Positions 52,609 to 64,000 of a DNA stretch of 64,000 nt are shown here, in pieces (positions within the stretch are counted from its first letter, which is position 1; the number at the start of each line of letters is the position of its first letter). The position numbers and the translations under genes are program-made. The DNA comes from Kalmusia sp. IMI 367209 (taxonomy: Eukaryota > Ascomycota > Dothideomycetes > Pleosporales > Didymosphaeriaceae): positions 806,001-870,000 of the forward strand of contig JAPEUQ010000007.1 in the NCBI GenBank assembly GCA_027946365.1. The letters are read 5' to 3'. Below the pieces are notes generated by a model that saw only the letters and a program-made list of their open reading frames with translations, did not search any database and was not told the origin of the DNA.

Positions 52609-55600
52609 CAAACAGGCGGAGCGGCGTGCAGATGAAGAAGGTAGAAAACCAGTGTCGAAAGCTTGTTGGATCGCAAGACAGGAGATCGCCAAGGACGCGA
52701 GCCGTTGTATATGTAGGCCGGGTTTCTGGAACGTTGTGGATGGCCGCCTAGCCGAGAAAAGGTGGTACTTCCAGCTAATGCCTTTTCTTGGAAGGCTGAA
52801 TAACGTTGACAAGAATAGCAATGTGCGGATAAGGCACAGGTCGACACCCTTCTGGGTCCTCCCGCACGCCAATTTAACCTTAAAGTCGCCCTGCGATGTA
52901 GCTTTGGATCAGGGGAGTGGCGCACGTTGTGTGCACGCCTTTCGCGTGTTGAAATGTCTTTCCTGGAGAGGAATGGTGACGGATCATTGAAGCTGGACAT
53001 CGGTGACTCGGCATGCAGGGTTCATTCTAGTTAGTTAACATATACTGCATTCGGCATACGAGCCGGTCAAATGCGAGGACCAGTGCTCGATGATTCATCA
53101 GAAAACGACTGCGAGTGTGGTCCGTGTGCGGCTTGTACATGTGAGAGGCGTTTGAGCGGTGGACGGCACCAGCGGGTTTAACGGCAGAGCGGCATATCAA
53201 CCACTCACGAGCTAGCATGTCGCCGAGCGGCGAGGGAAAGATTGTGAGGAAGGCCGCAGAGCATGGTGGAAGGATGCCGTATGGAGTTCTTAGGCAGTTT
53301 GCATGCGCTTTTCAGCCCTACTAAGCTCGACAAAGTTAGCCTTTATGCTTAAATTAACCACGCGCCAATGAGCTGTGATGAGGAGGTGATGCGTAAGCAC
53401 TGGGTCTCAACAGCTTGACCGCCAACCGACGACACTCGGAAGTATACTGGAGAATCGCTACGGATTCGAGTCTTTATCATGAGCCGATAGGCTTCTCCTT
53501 GGGGTAATAAGTTGTCACACCCAATAGACCATGACGCAGTATGAAGTGCGTACTCTACAAGGCTCAGCCCTATGAGCCCACTGCCACAAAATGGTATGTT
53601 GCACCGGCTACTTGCTACCAGCAGCAATGTTAGAATCATGCTTATCATTTATTTCGCGCGTCTCCAGAACCGTCCAGGGGCTTCCCTACCGAGCTGTGGA
53701 ATTAGAGTCTAAGCCAAGCTAAAGAACAGTTTTCCATTTTTTCACAGACTTCGAAAGCTCACTACTGCTCCCGGGACTCCGGGCACCGTTGCTAGGTTCC
53801 ATTCCAGCACATCCGTGTCGTCGGGTTTAGGCGGACATGCAATATAGGCGATCACTCATCGCAGCATCACTGCCTCTTGCAAGCGCGGTCGTCGAAATCA
53901 GGTATCCAAATACAACCACTATTTGTCACTGATCCTTGAATGTGTCTCAACGAGGGCGACGTTCCTAATGGTGGTCATGCGACTGTTGAGAAATCGTTCA
54001 GTCATTACAATATGCTCCAACGCCGCGGTGATAATGCCCACCCACTCGAGAGGTCGCACATCGGATGCTTAAAAAAACCATTCGGAGAAAACACGGCCGT
54101 AGTGTCCTTTAAACGCGAATAATACAGGTATTAAACTGCTCTCCTAGATCGACAATTGACGTGGGGTATAGCTCACCGCCAACATTGATGCCTAAATCTG
54201 CAAAAAAGAACCTCGGCACCAGAACAGTGACCGACCATTATTTCATCAGCTCAAGACGGTAGGATGACAAGCAACGGACGAGTACGGATAGGTGGTCTTA
54301 ATAATCTAAGGACTGATCGTCATGTGTTGCTCCGTAGGCTTTAACATCGGTGGATCCCGACTCTTCCTGAGTAATAGAATGGCTTTTTAAGACAATTATG
54401 TATAGCCGTTCCCAGTGCAGTGTTATTTACGGAGTTTCTGATGTCATAAACGCCATAGACCTGATCGTGGATGATAAGTCATAGGTCATAGTACCGAACA
54501 CTCCTTACAGAGCTGTCACTGCACAGAGCCACGACGGAACTCACCGCTATCGTCGGATACCGGTTATATGGTTACACCCAATGTACAGGAAGAGTGGAGT
54601 GATCTTTTCACGTCAGACCTGATCTCTGACCTCCGCAAAGTGCACAGGCTCATACATTACCGAGTCATCTTTTGCTTCCCCCTCCATGTAGATAGTAAAC
54701 TCCGATGTCCAATTATAGGTAGCTAGATCAAGTGGTTGCTGACATTGTCCAGTGACTCGAGCATGGGTTAGACATTGACAAATTAATATATAAGCAGCTA
54801 AGTAAAGGCTCTACAGAGAAAACCGATATGACACGACGTTGAATATAGTAAAAGTGTACCTTTCCGAATTCGCTGGTGATGTGATTGTTAGATATTGTGG
54901 AAAGACTCTGCAATTATGTCACATAATTAAACCAGAAATGAGAAGACTACGCTATGTCATCGACTAAGAAAGATGTATGTCAATAATTATACATAATACT
55001 ACGTCTGTATGATAACGTTTCATCTTGATTTCCCCAGCAGGTCTCCTGCATAGCATATAAGGATCACTGCCACTTTCGATCTTTGCCTAAGAAATCCTCG
55101 TCTAGAGACCCATTCACCATAGAGAGTGCGTCAGCCGAAAGACCATATAATCCCTGCTTTATTCTTCGCCGTCTGCTCCATGCCCCACAATCAAACCCAG
55201 CCCATCCCTTTCAGCTCTCCGAACAGCCCCCAAACCAACTCCCTGTCCGCGCTAAGTGTCGTAGCTTGGGACCTGATAGAGGCTAGTGTAATACAACCAA
55301 GGTCCCCATAAGTTCAGCTGCACGGTAACGGCCTTGACCGCTGGGTCCTAAGATTGCGTCTCCCGTGCATGCATCATTATCTAATGCGTTTGCATCCCTC
55401 AATCGTGTACCATTCTGGCCGTGGTTCCTCCGCTAAGGTATTGCTTCTGTCGCTATATAGCTCCCCTGAGGGTCCAGAAGTTACATACTAAGTTCAGATA
55501 TCAATTAAGTTCTGTGCGAATTGGTCCCAGAATTAAACATGATTGCTTTCTCAAGTCTATGATACACACGCTCGAAGCGAACTAAGCCTATTTTGATGCT

Positions 55601-56008
55601 CTAAATGCACCGCTACTCTTTAATTTTAGAAGCCACACGATGATGGCTCCACCTTGCTCGCCTGTGTTGCAAATGAGCAAAACACAGCAAAGCAAGTACC
55701 CAAAGCCACGCGTTCGGCCCCCAAAACAGCTACAAAAACAAAGCACACGGTTCCAAACCCCATAATTTGATAATACACCCGCCAGCGTATGCTACCACTC
55801 ATTAATCTTCCCGGTACGTATACCCTACGAGTCGATACTTATCCCCAAAACCCTGTTATCCCACCACGGCTGATTACGATTTTCCTTCTAAGAGACCACA
55901 TTGCGGTAGTAATTCATAGATAAATCAACCGAATGTCTGAGCCAAAGGTCCTCTGTGAGCGGGAGACGCAACACGCGTGCACGATCCGCAAGCTGCTCTA
56001 TCATTAGC
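52609..56008. other. 3.4 kb gene-poor stretch
   Basis: No supported gene. Frames are short on both strands, and from about 53000 onward the sequence is AT-richer than the coding parts. I see no transposase, reverse transcriptase or terminal repeats. It may be an eroded relic or simple spacer; I could not compute RIP indices. Confidence 0.55.
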
Positions 56009-59000
56009 TTATTTCAATACCACTCTCCCTTCATAGTAACATACTTTGTTCTTAACCATCAGATTAGCAACAACGCCTGCGATCTCGCTTAAGGCGACAC
56101 GCTCTTCGAGACTCACACCATCCCACTTATTCTTCAACACCTTCTCTAGCGATTGCTGCAGTTGTTTGCACAGATCATTGATTCGCTCGTTGAGCTCTTC
56201 ATCGACGCGGTAGCCCACGCGCTGATCTGTAAGGTCATGTAGCTCGACGTAGTCAAAGTATATTTGGCCGCCTTGGATCCATCCAGGCACCGGCTCCTTG
56301 GTCTTTCCACCAGAAACATGGTCATGCTCGGAAGTGGGACTGCTGGGTGGTGTGCCGAGGAAGCCGCCCATAAGCTCACGAAGAGGATCGTGGTCGCGCG
56401 ATATGATAGCATCAGGGCCGACGCTGCGACAAAGTACTTCGTGTGCTTCTTGAAGCTCATTGGCTTTGATGAGATGTGTAGCTTGACGCAAAGCATTGCC
56501 TTCGGTTTTGGCTTGTAAAGCGGCAGCCGCATGTATCCACTGCTCTGGTATATCTAATTTCATCAATGCGTCGAAGATTGGGTCTGAATCCGCGATTTCA
56601 TACGTGTTAGAGAATTGAGTAAGAAGCGAACGGATATAGTGCGCGCGCATTGTTGAGCTAGAAAGATGGATATATACCCACGCAGCCGTCGTCCAGTGTT
56701 CGGGAGTATGTAAAGAGGCTGCATAGGTAAGCGTGAGCTTGTCACCGAGCTCTTCAAGTGCATCCTCGGCTTGGTCGGTCTCAATCTGAGAATTGGTCGA
56801 GGAAAGAAATGAGTACCGAGCTCCTCCATCAAGCCCACGGAAACAAGGCATGTCCACCTGGCGATCTTCATCTTCGTTTTCATCGTTCCGGCGTGAGTAA
56901 AGCACCTGGAAAAGTTGGAACGACAAACGAGCGTTTAACGGATTTCCCGAGACGCACTCGGGGGCCAATATATCTTCGACATTGGCAGGTAATTGGAGTT
57001 TCGAGGAGGCGTAAAGCTTCAATATCCCCCAGAGGAGATCTTCTCGATGTTCCTCCTGCGGATCATCCCAGCCCATGTTCAAACCTTGCTCGGTAAACCA
57101 CGGGACTGGTTTGACATCTTCTTTGCCATCTCGCAGAGCATCTGCGAACTGCGCAATAGCGAGTTCAATAGGTTCGTCAGCCATGATTCCATACCAAAGA
57201 CGCAGGCCAAAAGCGCGGCGCCAGTCCAGGCCGAAGCGACTGGCAATCTTGAAGGACGATGCTTTGTTCTCTCGTCCGGCCCCGACCTTGCCGTCGGCCT
57301 GTGCACAATTGCCAGAGATCAGCTCGTACAACGCACGGATAGGCTCTTCCATATCAGCAAGCACATCCATGCGCCTCCACTCCTCGATTTGTGATGTCAT
57401 ATCTTGGCGCATCGCAGTGTCCCCACCGATCTGAGATACCATGGTAGCAAGGCGAATGTCAGATCCTCGGAAAAGAGCTTCGCAAGCGTCGGAAATGGAA
57501 TTGCAGCTGAGATATGCAATAGCCTTCTCTTCAGGTGTTGAAGCTTCCTTCGCGTGATTCTGTGCGTCCTCAAAAACAAGAGATTGCCAAAATTGAGATA
57601 GTCGTTCCTTACGATCCTGGGATAGGGTCTGGTCGTACTCTTCCGCTGACATGCCATGTGGTATTGCCTTCCCACCATCAAAAAGCAAGGAAAGAAGCTG
57701 CCATGCCTGATGTTCCTGAGTGCCGGCTGCAGTGCCAAGTGGAACAGCATCAGCCAGTTGCGAAAACTCCAGCGTGTCCGGCTCAGTCCTTAATTTTGCT
57801 TTTGATACGGTGCTCACGGAGAAGATCTGGGTGTGCTCCTTTTGAAGGTACACCGTAGGTGGGACAGCCTATGCGGTTTTAGTAGAGGTAAATCGTTGTT
57901 GGCTGAGAGCTTACATTAGCGAAAGTAGGAAGCTTTTTGAAGCGAATGTCCTTCTCAGCACCAGCAATTGATGCGCGATCGGTATAGTAGATGTCGTCGC
58001 TGGGGCCCTCAACACCCTTCCCGGCATACACTAATATTCCGGTCTCACCGAAGTGTGGCTTGTTGCAATTATGGAAATCTTTGTCGGCACCGCGTAACTG
58101 GTCGAGATCGTTGGCTGTCTTGGGTCGCTTCGCATAAGGGAACTAGACATTGTTTCAGCGAACATTGTTCATATTGTTTTGCAACTACATACATGACGGA
58201 CCGAAGTCCTAGGCATCAATCTATCAAGGAAACCTGCTGTGGAACCCGACACGATTTGCGCCTGAACAAAACACATGCTGGGAGAGGGGAAGTCAAACCT
58301 GAATACCACGCCCGAATCGTTTTGTCGTGGAATCTTTGCGTCTGTCAGTCTCCCCGAAAAGAGAATCCATGAGATCCATTCGACTCATAGTCGTTTTCAT
58401 GTTTCCTGCGCCAAATGATTGTGCTAGATTGGTTGTATTGTTGCCACGCTCGCGGAGAGCATCTCCCTGACTCTCCCGCAAAGCCAGCCGGTCCTGCTTC
58501 CGAGGGCTAATCGTGCGCTGCAAGGCATTTGCCCAATCATCATCGAACACCGTCGGTCCTTTCGAAGGAGTACCCATGGTCGGGCGTAGCACTTGGCTTG
58601 CCTTAAGGATTGATTTCGGTTTGACAGAGTCCTTGAAAGGATTGGGCTGCTTGGCGACGTCTTGCTCCGTGGTACGAGCCGGTCCAGAAACAGAATTAGC
58701 CATGTCCTGATCATCGACCGAGTCTGATTCGCTTGCTTCTATGTAGTCGTGTTGGCCATCAAGCGAACCCACGGAGCGCTCCCCTAAAAAAGACTCGCCT
58801 TGGGTGTGTCCCATCTCTTCATCTTCCTCGTATGCTGCCTCATCGCCGAACTGCCCAGGGACATTGGCGCGCTTCCGCATACCCCTCTTGAAATCAAAGG
58901 TGTCATCGGGACTCGATTGTGAAGCGCTGGCGATGGAATCGTCTTGCGGTGTATTAGACATCTGACTGTTGCCTAGCTGAGCAGGAGTTTCGGGTACAGG

Positions 59001-62000
59001 GCTCAATTCGCTGGATTCTTGGTCATCTGGATCATCGTAGTCGAAGCCGTAAGAAGAAAAGTGAGGAACTTTGAAGATCCACTCGCCGGTCTCCATACGA
59101 TACTCCTCGAATTCAGTACCCGTGACTCGCCTCAGGCGTTCGACATGCTTCTGACTAGCCTTGGTTTGTCGATTGGCACCCCGAGGCCATGAATTACCCA
59201 TGGTGATACGTGAAGGATGATTCAATCCCGACCCTAGTTGCGGCTTCACAACCGAGCAAGCTTCGCCATAAACGGTTGCATTGCGGTGGTTGAGAGCGAC
59301 TATGTCGCCAAACAATTTGTTCAAAGGCACATCCGACAGATCAACAGGCTTACCCATGTTGAATTCGATCTTGCCAACTTTGTCTCGACCAACAACGAAG
59401 TTAGCAACGCTCTTGAGCTGATACTTGCTCATATTCCGAAGCTCTTCCATGCTGGGGTAAGTGTAATAACTGCCGGCCATGGGGTCGATAGTTTGGCCGT
59501 TCTGGATATTCAGTGACGCGGATGTGCGAGGAGCTAAGCTCCGGTCCTTGGGAACGGGTGTCGATTCACTGCCATTCACCTGCTCCATCTCAACACGGCT
59601 AGACTGTCCATTGAGGCCATTTCCGGTGGTGCCGTTGATGGTTGTAGAAGAGCCTCCTGGAGATGCATCTTCCGGTTCTTCGCGAACAACCAGCGCGCTG
59701 CTTGATGCACCATTGACGGTGGTGCTGTTGGGAGTATGTTCAGGGCTAGGTGCAGCAAAGCTTACGCGCTTAGTAGCCGAGCTGTCCTCAAATAAGGCGG
59801 GCCTCTGGTTGAGCGCTCGGTTGAGGTTTAGCTTTTTAAGACTGCCAGTGCCGTAAGAGCGTCCAGTCATTGAAAACGCACCGGGGGCAAGAATGCTTGT
59901 ATCTGCGCTGAAACTGTTGCGTAAGTTACTCGTCGACATGCTTTTACCTAATTGACGAGAAAGACTACCACCGCTGAACATGCTGCCATTGAGAGGGCTG
60001 GATTGAGCACTGTTCGGTGTTCCATATGTGGAATAAGTGAATCCATAGCCGCCAGCCCGCTTGCCCTGAGGTGTCAACAGGCGATTAGATTGTGAAGGGT
60101 TCAACTTATGTTGAGGGAGGATAGAGCTCCGCTTGTTCTTCTGACTGCTCGATAGAGGCGTAGCCAGCGGGCCCGGACTCTGCATAGGGGTATTCAGTCC
60201 AGCAAATAAAGAGTCGTTCCCGTAGGGATTTGTGTTCATCGAGGTCTGTAACAGAGAGTTTCCGGATGCACCAAAAAGACTGTTGTTGAGGGGTTGTTGG
60301 TTGGTTTGCTGCTGGGCTTGATTACCGAACAGAGAATTACCAAGAGGCGCGGCATTGTTGTTGCTCTGCCCTAGATTTGAAAACAAACCGCCACCAGTGT
60401 TTGTATTCGTGGCTGTGGAACCTCCAAACAGTCCACCAGGCTTCGGCTGGTTAGTTGAACCACCGAAGAGACTTGTACCTGGATTCTGCTGTGGGTTCTG
60501 GGTGCCCAAGTTTCCAAAGAGACCTCCGCCAGTGTTTCCGGTGTTGGTGGTTGATCCGCTGAATAGCCCACCTGTGTTCGGCTGACCAGTAGTGCTCTGT
60601 CCAAATAGGCCACCGGTCTTATTTTGACTAAACAATCCGCCTGTCTGCGCCTGTGGTTGCGGTTGCGATTGAGTGTTCCCGAAGAGGCTAGTACCAGTAT
60701 TTGCGGTTGAGCTGCCAAATAGACCGCCGGGTTTCTGTTGGGTTTGATTGTTTTGTCCAAACCCTCCACCAAAAAGACCTCCAGAGGTCTGGGTCTGGGT
60801 CTGGTTCTGGTTCTGGTTCTGTTGATTTTGACCGAAGGCGCCACCCGTGCTGTTGCCAAATAGACCGCCACCAGTGTTGGACGTCTGAGTGTTTGACCCA
60901 AAACCTGACGTAGCTGATGTCGGGTTTTGCCCGAACAGTCCACCTCCAGTGTTCGATTGGCCGAAGGCATTTGAGGATCCACCACCACCAAAAGGCGTGG
61001 GTGTGGTGTTGGTGGTGCTGGAGGTGTTGCCAAACCCTCCAAATGCGAGGGGCTTGTTCTGGGTTTGGCTCTGGCCGAAGAGACCACCGCCAGTACCAGT
61101 CGTCGAGGCTCCAAAACCAGTGCCACCTGAGCCAAAAGTATTGCTGGTATTATTCGTGCTGCCAAAAAGCCCACCAGTCGTACCAGCCTGAGTCGTAGAA
61201 CTGCCAAAGAGGCCGCCGCCAGTCTTATTCTGCCCAAACAGGCCGCCGCTGTTGGCATTACCATTGCCGAATCCCGAGTTCGTGTTAGACCCAAAAGTCG
61301 TGGTGGTGTTGTTTTGATTGCCAAACAGGCCGCCGCCGCCGGTATTCGTGCTAGAGCCGAAACTTGTGCTTGTGTTATTGTTCGTTCCGAACCCTCCAAA
61401 ACCAGTGCTCTGACCAAAGGCACCTGCTTGACCGTTCTGGTTGCCATAACGGCGGCCTTGAGCATAGTCTACAACACGAAGTTCTTCCAATGAGAAGTTC
61501 GAATAAGGTTGTTGAAAGGTAATGGTCTGGTACTGGGATGAGGCGTTCGTTGAGCCTGGATCCTTCTCGGTGAAGGCTTGGAAAGGCGTGCCGGCAGTTC
61601 CATTGTTGGTGTTGGCGTTTGCACCGAAGCCTCCAGATGTCGATGAGCCGAAGCCTGAGGCAGTGTTTGTGCCGAAGCCACCGCTGGTGCTACCTCCGCC
61701 AAATAAACTCGTTGAGCCTGTAGCGTTGTTCGTGGATCCAAAACCAGTGCTCTTATTCTGGCCGAAGATGCTTCCGCCGGTGTTACCCCCGCCGAACGTA
61801 GTTGCGGTGGTGCTATTGTTGTTCGTGGAACCAAAGCCGCCGAACGTAGTGCCTGACGTAGAGCCGCCGCCGCCGCCAAAAAGTCCTCCACCCGTAGAGC
61901 CTCCAAACGGTTTCGAACCAAAGCTGGTTGCGCTGTTGTTGGTACCGAATCCACCTAGACGATCAAGTTAGTGAGGTGCCCGCAAAGGTACAATGCAGAA

Positions 62001-62497
62001 AATCAAGACCGGAGCAATGAGGAATATCCAGAACGCGATGGAAGAGCCTGGAACAACCGTGTATGCGACAAATAAGGTCGAACGCGGTGTGCAATCCTAA
62101 GAATGTGGACCATGTTCAAACAAGAACGCGAATGCAACGCGCAAAACTTCGACGTACCTCCGCTTCCGAATGGAGAGCTCGTATTGTTATTGCTACCAAA
62201 CACGCCGCCGCCGGTGTTGTTGTTTGATCCACCGAAGATGCTGCCGCTAGTATTCGTGTTGGAGCCGAAGCCTGAAAACGCGGATGGCAAGTCAGAGATA
62301 TTCGAGCTGCGTGGCGCGATGCTCGCTGGCGGGCGCGCGGTGTCGACCGTTTCGCGAGAGCTTAAGACGCCTGTCAAGAAAGAAAATGGCTACTTACCTC
62401 CGCTGCTGTTGTTGTTATTGGACCCGAAGCCGCCAAAGGTCGACTGGGTATTGCTGTTGGAGCCGAAGCCCCCAAAGCCGCCAGACCCAAACGACAT
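56009..62497 (-). CDS. nup98-nup96: Nup98-Nup96 precursor of the nuclear pore
   Basis: Six exons (62497-62398, 62271-62158, 61954-58299, 58261-58193, 58142-57915, 57868-56009) give about 2008 residues. The N-terminus is dense in FG and GLFG repeats (GGFGSN, GGLFGQ), interrupted by the Gle2-binding (GLEBS-like) motif FSLEELRVVDYAQGRRYGNQ. Then comes the autoproteolytic nucleoporin domain (YYTYPSMEELRNMSKYQL), ending at the self-cleavage site in KVPHFSSYGFDY (between Phe and Ser, near residue 1035). After an acidic linker the Nup96 part follows, with FHNCNKPHFGETGILVYAG and a helical C-terminal domain rich in tetratricopeptide-like helices (HQAWQLLSLLFDGGK). Cleavage yields Nup98, which lines the pore and binds mRNA export factors, and Nup96, a member of the Nup84 coat complex. 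Fungi other than yeasts often keep this fused form. All introns preserve frame. Confidence 0.95.
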
Positions 62498-63500
62498 GAC
62501 GAGACTGCCGGGACAACACGCGCGTGTGTATTCAAGCCGTAGCGATGAGCGTACGTAACGGTCGCTTGCGGGGTTGTGGTTAGGGTCGCGCGTGCGCGGG
62601 AAAACGGTTTGGGAGAAGTAAGGTTGGGAAAGCGTGAAGTAGCCCCGTCGCTGGCAGAAAACACGCCAAGCCCGAGTTGAGCAAGCGCGGTGAGATTGCG
62701 CGGGATGAGAACGAAGGAGTGGAAGGAGCTCAGAGAGCGGGTGGATTAAATAGAGACGGGGCCGTCATGAAAAGAGCGACGGTGGAACATGGACACAGAC
62801 GTGCTGTTGGGCGAGGGAGTTGCTGCTGGGGGGTTGGAGGGCGCCAAGCCGCTATTTTTGGGTCACGTGTAGTGCCCTCACTGCCCTCAGTGCGGCAAGA
62901 CCTGCTGTTAGAAACGAGAGGTGGCAAAGCGCGCAAGCAATTGGCAAATGGCAGTGCGCCCCAGTCTGCCCATGCTGGGCTGAGTCGTAATGTAGGCTGC
63001 TCTGCGCTGCTTCCTAATGCTACTACCTACTGCTGCCTGGGAGACTGAGGCTGCTCAGCCCAGCGCAACCGCTATTCTGAAACACTATGTAGCCAAAAGA
63101 CTACTCTAGCCTTATGCTATCGCCAAATGCTTTCTCTCCAGACGAACAACAGAAGGCGGCCTCAGGCTCCAGCACTGTGCGTGCAAACTGACGTCCAGGT
63201 AGATGGTCCACCGCCTGAAACATCTTAGCGCGCGGCGCCTGTCATGCGCCGACCACGTTAGTCTACGCTTTCATCAGACGCGTCGTTCGCGTTCGGTCCC
63301 GCCGCGCACCTCCACACCACCCACAACAAAGAAGACGCACCTCTCGCAACGCAATCAAAGCCACAGCATAGCTTCATAGTATCCTGCAATCCCGCACTCA
63401 ATATCTCCCCAGAGCGCATACAACTACACTCACTGTAGTCGTCCGAGACCAACCTACCACATATAGCACCTTGAGCGACAACGGCAATCCATACCCCTAC
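62498..63500. promoter_or_regulatory. Divergent promoter between Nup98-Nup96 and centrin
   Basis: About 1 kb between opposed start codons, GC-rich near the ATGs. Both promoters lie here. Short frames on both strands have no domain. Confidence 0.6.
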
Positions 63501-64000
63501 ATGGCAACATCTTCCACCAACCCACCCCTCAATTCCCGCTACGGTGGTCTCGGCCGCCCCAACGTCCCACCCACTCACACGCCTGCCTTCCCTTCTAAGA
63601 ACGCCCAACGCCTTGAATCCGAGCGCCTCGAGCGCGATCGCAAGATCCGAGAGAACCAGGAACGTATGAATACTGCCGCACGCGAAGCTCTTGGCGCCTT
63701 GTCCGAGGAGCAGCGCGAGGAGATTCAGGAAGCCTTCAACCTGTTCGACCTCGACAAAGACGGGTACATCGACTATCATGAGCTAAAAGTCGCGATGAAG
63801 GCGTTGGGTTTTGATCTACCGAAGGCGGAGATACTGGAGATTTTGCAGACGAATGGGGTGCCGGCCGGACAACAGGGTGGAAGCGCAAAGCAAAAGCAGC
63901 CTGTAGGACAGTATCAGACTCCGCCGAGGTTGGTGCTTCAATATGATACGTTCCAGGCGTTGATGGCCCAAAGAATGGTGGCGAGGGATCCACAGGAGGA
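63501..64000 (+). CDS. CDC31: Centrin / Cdc31 (partial, runs off right edge)
   Basis: Open from ATG 63501 to the window end (166 codons so far) with no intron. A Ser/Pro-rich leader and a charged helix ([20 protein letters not shown]) precede the centrin core: [20 protein letters not shown], where the first EF-hand loop reads [12 protein letters not shown] with all ligands in place, then [20 protein letters not shown]. The second EF-hand region is replaced by a Gly/Gln/Lys-rich insert ([20 protein letters not shown]) followed by [17 protein letters not shown], as in other filamentous-fungal centrins that I recall. EF-hands 3 and 4 lie beyond the edge. Cdc31 builds the half-bridge of the spindle pole body and also joins nuclear-pore mRNA export (TREX-2), which makes its divergent pairing with Nup98-Nup96 interesting. 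Confidence 0.92.
   Translation, partial: MATSSTNPPLNSRYGGLGRPNVPPTHTPAFPSKNAQRLESERLERDRKIRENQERMNTAAREALGALSEEQREEIQEAFNLFDLDKDGYIDYHELKVAMKALGFDLPKAEILEILQTNGVPAGQQGGSAKQKQPVGQYQTPPRLVLQYDTFQALMAQRMVARDPQE

Noticed and set aside
52609..56008. Hidden transposon
   Set aside because: No transposase, integrase or reverse-transcriptase motifs and no terminal repeats were seen; only composition hints remain.
60371..61465. 364-residue minus-strand frame in the Nup98 repeat region
   Set aside because: It is another frame of the FG/GLFG repeat DNA and consists of low-complexity sequence; the true frame reads FG repeats.

Overview
The window is nuclear DNA of a filamentous ascomycete (Pezizomycotina, possibly a dothideomycete). 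The evidence is short GT-AG introns (mostly about 45-80 bases), a velvet-family regulator, a fused Nup98-Nup96 gene, a Dfg5/Dcw1-type GPI mannosidase, a 2EXR-like protein and a Cdc31 centrin of the filamentous-fungal type. I could not identify the species. I assembled the gene models by hand, joining exons where splice signals, reading frame and family motifs agree; no transcript data were available.

Left part (1-17.4 kb): the 5' part of a vosA-like velvet gene runs off the left edge and is followed by a 4.8 kb stretch with no convincing gene. Then come a cytochrome P450, a secreted nine-exon GH43 glycosidase, a MYST histone acetyltransferase of the Sas3/KAT6 kind, the complex I subunit NDUFA1 and an arylamine N-acetyltransferase.

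Middle part (17.4-37.3 kb): a UDS1-domain coiled-coil protein, a GH27 alpha-galactosidase with a ricin-type lectin tail, a CCDC124/Oxs1-like ribosome-associated factor, a GH76 GPI-anchored wall mannosidase, an ER glycerol-3-phosphate acyltransferase, a TauD-like dioxygenase, a 2EXR/F-box-like protein and an epsin.

Right part (37.3-64 kb): a four-finger C2H2 transcription factor with an apparent one-base frameshift, a 4.4 kb gene-free stretch, a flavohemoglobin, an unrecognised 626-645 residue protein, a bZIP factor, a 3.4 kb gene-poor stretch, the Nup98-Nup96 precursor, and the start of a centrin gene cut by the right edge.

The genes are mostly unrelated housekeeping, wall/secretion and regulatory functions with mixed orientation. 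I see no biosynthetic cluster, no intact transposon, no rRNA or tRNA, and no CRISPR or prokaryotic features. The closest things to novelty are the unrecognised gene at 47.7-49.9 kb, the frameshifted C2H2 gene, the PHD-MYST protein with a minisatellite-coded acidic tail, and the very long upstream regions of the two developmental-type regulators.
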